Positions 62,231 to 64,000 of a stretch of 64,000 bases of DNA are shown piece after piece. Origin of the DNA: Photobacterium profundum (GTDB lineage: Bacteria; Pseudomonadota; Gammaproteobacteria; Enterobacterales; Vibrionaceae); assembly GCF_003026285.1 (NCBI RefSeq), contig NZ_PYOD01000004.1, forward strand, positions 186,001-250,000, in the 5' to 3' direction. Both the position numbers and the translations under genes were made by a program. Numbering within the stretch: position 1 is the stretch's first letter; every line of letters starts with the position of its first letter. The notes under the pieces are model-generated. The model ran no database searches. It was given only the letters and a program-made list of their open reading frames with translations, and was not told the DNA's origin.

Positions 62231-63277
62231 TCAAAAATGAACTTCGACAGGCATCCCCTCTACCCATTGGTTTTTTTCCAGTATTCCGGTGAATGTTAGC
62301 GTAACTTTTAATAGGGCGGGCTGTCCTTCGAACGGCCTAGCTAACTGAGGGGGGAGCTTGCTGGCTATTTCTGTCGGCTCGGTGATTTCTGCTTGGTAGC
62401 GCGAACCATCTGGAAAGCGGACACTGGCTCGGTTTCCAAGGATTGCGTTATTAACATACTTGGGAGCGAGGTAGGCAATGACTTTAGGAGGAATCATCGG
62501 TGAAATAGTAGCAATGGCAGTTCCGTATTCCACCCTTTGGCCATTAGTGACTAAAATTTCGACAATGCTACCATTGTAGGGGCTGACGATATTTAGTGCT
62601 TCTTTTTGACTTACCTTATTCGCTAACTCTTGTTTTAAACGTCGTTTTACCTGAGCTACAGGGCCAGCTATTGTTGTCTGGAATTCTGTGGCATAGGCTT
62701 GGCTGTATTCGATGGTTGCACGGTTAAAACCTTGTCTAGCACCATTTTCAAGGTTGATTATTGCCGCATAGTCGACTTGAGAAACCTGACCTTGTTGTAG
62801 GTATTTATCATACTCAGCCTTTATTTTAGCGATAGCTTTCAGATTGTTTTTTGCGTCATTGATGGCGGTACGGTATGTGCTGAAGTTAATATTTACAGCA
62901 TGTTCTTCTTGTTTTCGTATTTGTTTTAGCTCATTTTTGAGGAAGGTGATATCACTATCTAACACTGAGTTGACTAATTTGATCAGATGTTGATGTTCTT
63001 CAACTTGTTGACCTTTATCCACATTGATATTTAATATCGTACCGTTGTGAGGGGCCGAGAGAGTGACAGGGTTTGTGGTGATGATGCCAGGTGCTGTGAT
63101 CAAAACATAGTCTTTAATAAAGAATCCTATCATGATCAATATCGGGCTGAGAACAAGCGCTAGGATAAAGTACCAGCGAATTCGGTAGCCGCCACGTTTG
63201 GCTGCACCATAGACAATTTTCATTCCTTTTTCGGATTCTGGGTTCCTTTGTTTATCAAGATGAAATTCAACTTTCAT
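62231..63277 (-). CDS. HlyD/membrane-fusion-family protein
   Basis: A 348-residue inner-membrane-anchored periplasmic adaptor. One transmembrane helix (about 36-55, YFILALVLSPILIMIGFFIK), then a biotinyl-lipoyl-like half (TLSAPHNGTILNINVDKGQQ), a coiled-coil hairpin (about 105-225), a second lipoyl half (NIVSPYNGSIVEILVTNGQR) and a beta-barrel domain. Its start is 2 bp after the end of the glycosyltransferase gene, so the two are co-translated. Together they look like part of an exopolysaccharide synthesis and export unit. Confidence 0.88.
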   Translation of the reverse strand: MKVEFHLDKQRNPESEKGMKIVYGAAKRGGYRIRWYFILALVLSPILIMIGFFIKDYVLITAPGIITTNPVTLSAPHNGTILNINVDKGQQVEEHQHLIKLVNSVLDSDITFLKNELKQIRKQEEHAVNINFSTYRTAINDAKNNLKAIAKIKAEYDKYLQQGQVSQVDYAAIINLENGARQGFNRATIEYSQAYATEFQTTIAGPVAQVKRRLKQELANKVSQKEALNIVSPYNGSIVEILVTNGQRVEYGTAIATISPMIPPKVIAYLAPKYVNNAILGNRASVRFPDGSRYQAEITEPTEIASKLPPQLARPFEGQPALLKVTLTFTGILEKNQWVEGMPVEVHF

Positions 63278-63279
63278 AA

Positions 63280-64000
63280 CTAAAATTTTTTACCTCGTTT
63301 AAGTACCCACCAAGGAGCCATTCCTGACTCTTCGTGACTCCGCCGCACAAGTTCATTAATCATTGAGAAAGCCGTCACTAGCCGCATAAAAAAGGCGAAA
63401 AATGGATAGAAAGGTAACCATCCTATTAATGTGGTATCGGCATATTTACGTTCGGATACAAGACCAATGAATACCACGAAGTGGATGATAATCATGACCA
63501 TGTAGACGAAATAGAGAGTAAGTAAGATAGCGAACACGAATGTAAGTGGGTACTGAGCAAATAAAAACAGGGTATAGCCAAATATTAACAGGGGCATTAA
63601 GATGTTTTGCAGTATCCCGTATACCAGTATAAACAAGAAATTGCCCCATCCCAGTAGACGAGGTGTTAACCCTTGGCGGTGCTTTCGGAAGAATATAAAT
63701 AGTAAATCACCGTCCCAGCGAAGCCGCTGCATCACAATCCCTTTTAGGGTGTCAGGGACATCGGTATGACCGACTGCTAAAGGAGAGAAAGCGACATCAG
63801 ATTTGGGATAACGTTTTTTGTATTGCTTTAGCCGCATGGTTAAGTCTAGATCTTCTGCGGTATGAGTATCCCAGCCACCAACCTGGCGTAAGGCATCTTT
63901 TCTAAATGCTCCAAAAGCACCTGATATATTGTTCAGAACCCCCCAAGCGGCCATCCCTGTTTTACCTGCTTGAATTGACATCATATATTCCAGCGCCTGC
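63280..64000 (-). CDS. Family 2 glycosyltransferase, C-terminal part (cut by window end)
   Basis: The frame remains open to the window edge (QALEY before the first ATG pair), so the start lies outside. Visible: the acceptor-site ED motif in GGWDTHTAEDLDLTMRLK, the QxxRW motif in MQRLRWDGDLLF, and then four or five transmembrane helices. This is the layout of processive inner-membrane polysaccharide synthases such as those for cellulose, poly-N-acetylglucosamine or alginate. The product is unknown; the membrane-fusion gene follows at once. Confidence 0.88.
   Translation of the reverse strand, partial: QALEYMMSIQAGKTGMAAWGVLNNISGAFGAFRKDALRQVGGWDTHTAEDLDLTMRLKQYKKRYPKSDVAFSPLAVGHTDVPDTLKGIVMQRLRWDGDLLFIFFRKHRQGLTPRLLGWGNFLFILVYGILQNILMPLLIFGYTLFLFAQYPLTFVFAILLTLYFVYMVMIIIHFVVFIGLVSERKYADTTLIGWLPFYPFFAFFMRLVTAFSMINELVRRSHEESGMAPWWVLKRGKKF

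Noticed and set aside
1-64000. CRISPR arrays, prophage or integron
   Set aside because: No regularly spaced repeats, phage structural genes, integrase or attC-like array was seen.

Overview
The window looks like a Vibrionaceae chromosome segment, most likely Photobacterium or a close relative. The reasons are AT-rich intergenic DNA, a LamB/MalM/MalEFGK maltose regulon, a VpsR-type regulator, HopJ-like, DUF1415, DUF2750 and DUF2960 family proteins, and adjacent rnb and deaD genes. This assignment comes from gene content and recognised families only; no database search was possible.

Layout. 1-1862: an edge fragment, an M20 amidohydrolase and a small PepSY-like exported protein. 1889-31877: a roughly 30 kb alpha-glucan island. 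It holds three GH13 hydrolases, glgC-glgA, a chemoreceptor, a LysR regulator diverging from a predicted alpha-1,6-glucosidase, a CBM48-like/tyrosine-phosphatase fusion, glgX, lamB, malM, an orphan malE paralog next to a GH133-type debranching enzyme, a small esterase, malK, and malE-malF-malG. MalT-box-like and CRP-like sites lie before lamB and before both malE genes. 31878-39476: a gene-free stretch with hairpins and an orphan terminator (possible small RNA), a GGDEF protein, a MITE-like repeat, DUF1415, rnb and deaD. 39989-43426: two tandem exported RelA/SpoT-like proteins and three small conserved proteins. 43653-49963: a locus resembling the functional amyloid (Fap) systems. It has an outer-membrane barrel, two Asn/Asp-rich secreted proteins with a shared C-terminal signature, two small proteins carrying a Sec signal plus a double-glycine-type motif, a periplasmic C39 peptidase and a VpsR-family regulator. 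50020-53078: a tiny acidic ORF, an MltF-like transglycosylase and a second GGDEF protein. 53377-56087: anaerobic ribonucleotide reductase nrdDG with FNR-like and paired NrdR-like sites. 56413-58326: a DUF2960-like gene, a globin/CREST-hydrolase pair and tRNA-Ser(UGA). 58381-62195: a CitA/DcuS-type two-component system and a 2-hydroxycarboxylate transporter. 62231-64000: a membrane-fusion protein and a glycosyltransferase cut by the window end.

How it works together. Maltodextrins would enter through LamB, be bound by MalE (two versions), pass MalFGK, and be trimmed by the cytoplasmic GH13/GH133 enzymes or stored as glycogen by GlgC/GlgA and released with GlgX. The phosphatase fusion sits among these genes and is a candidate bacterial counterpart of eukaryotic glycogen/starch phosphatases. 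The other main candidate for a little-described system is the amyloid-like locus, where a signal-peptide-bearing C39 peptidase is encoded beside exported proteins with bacteriocin-like GG motifs.
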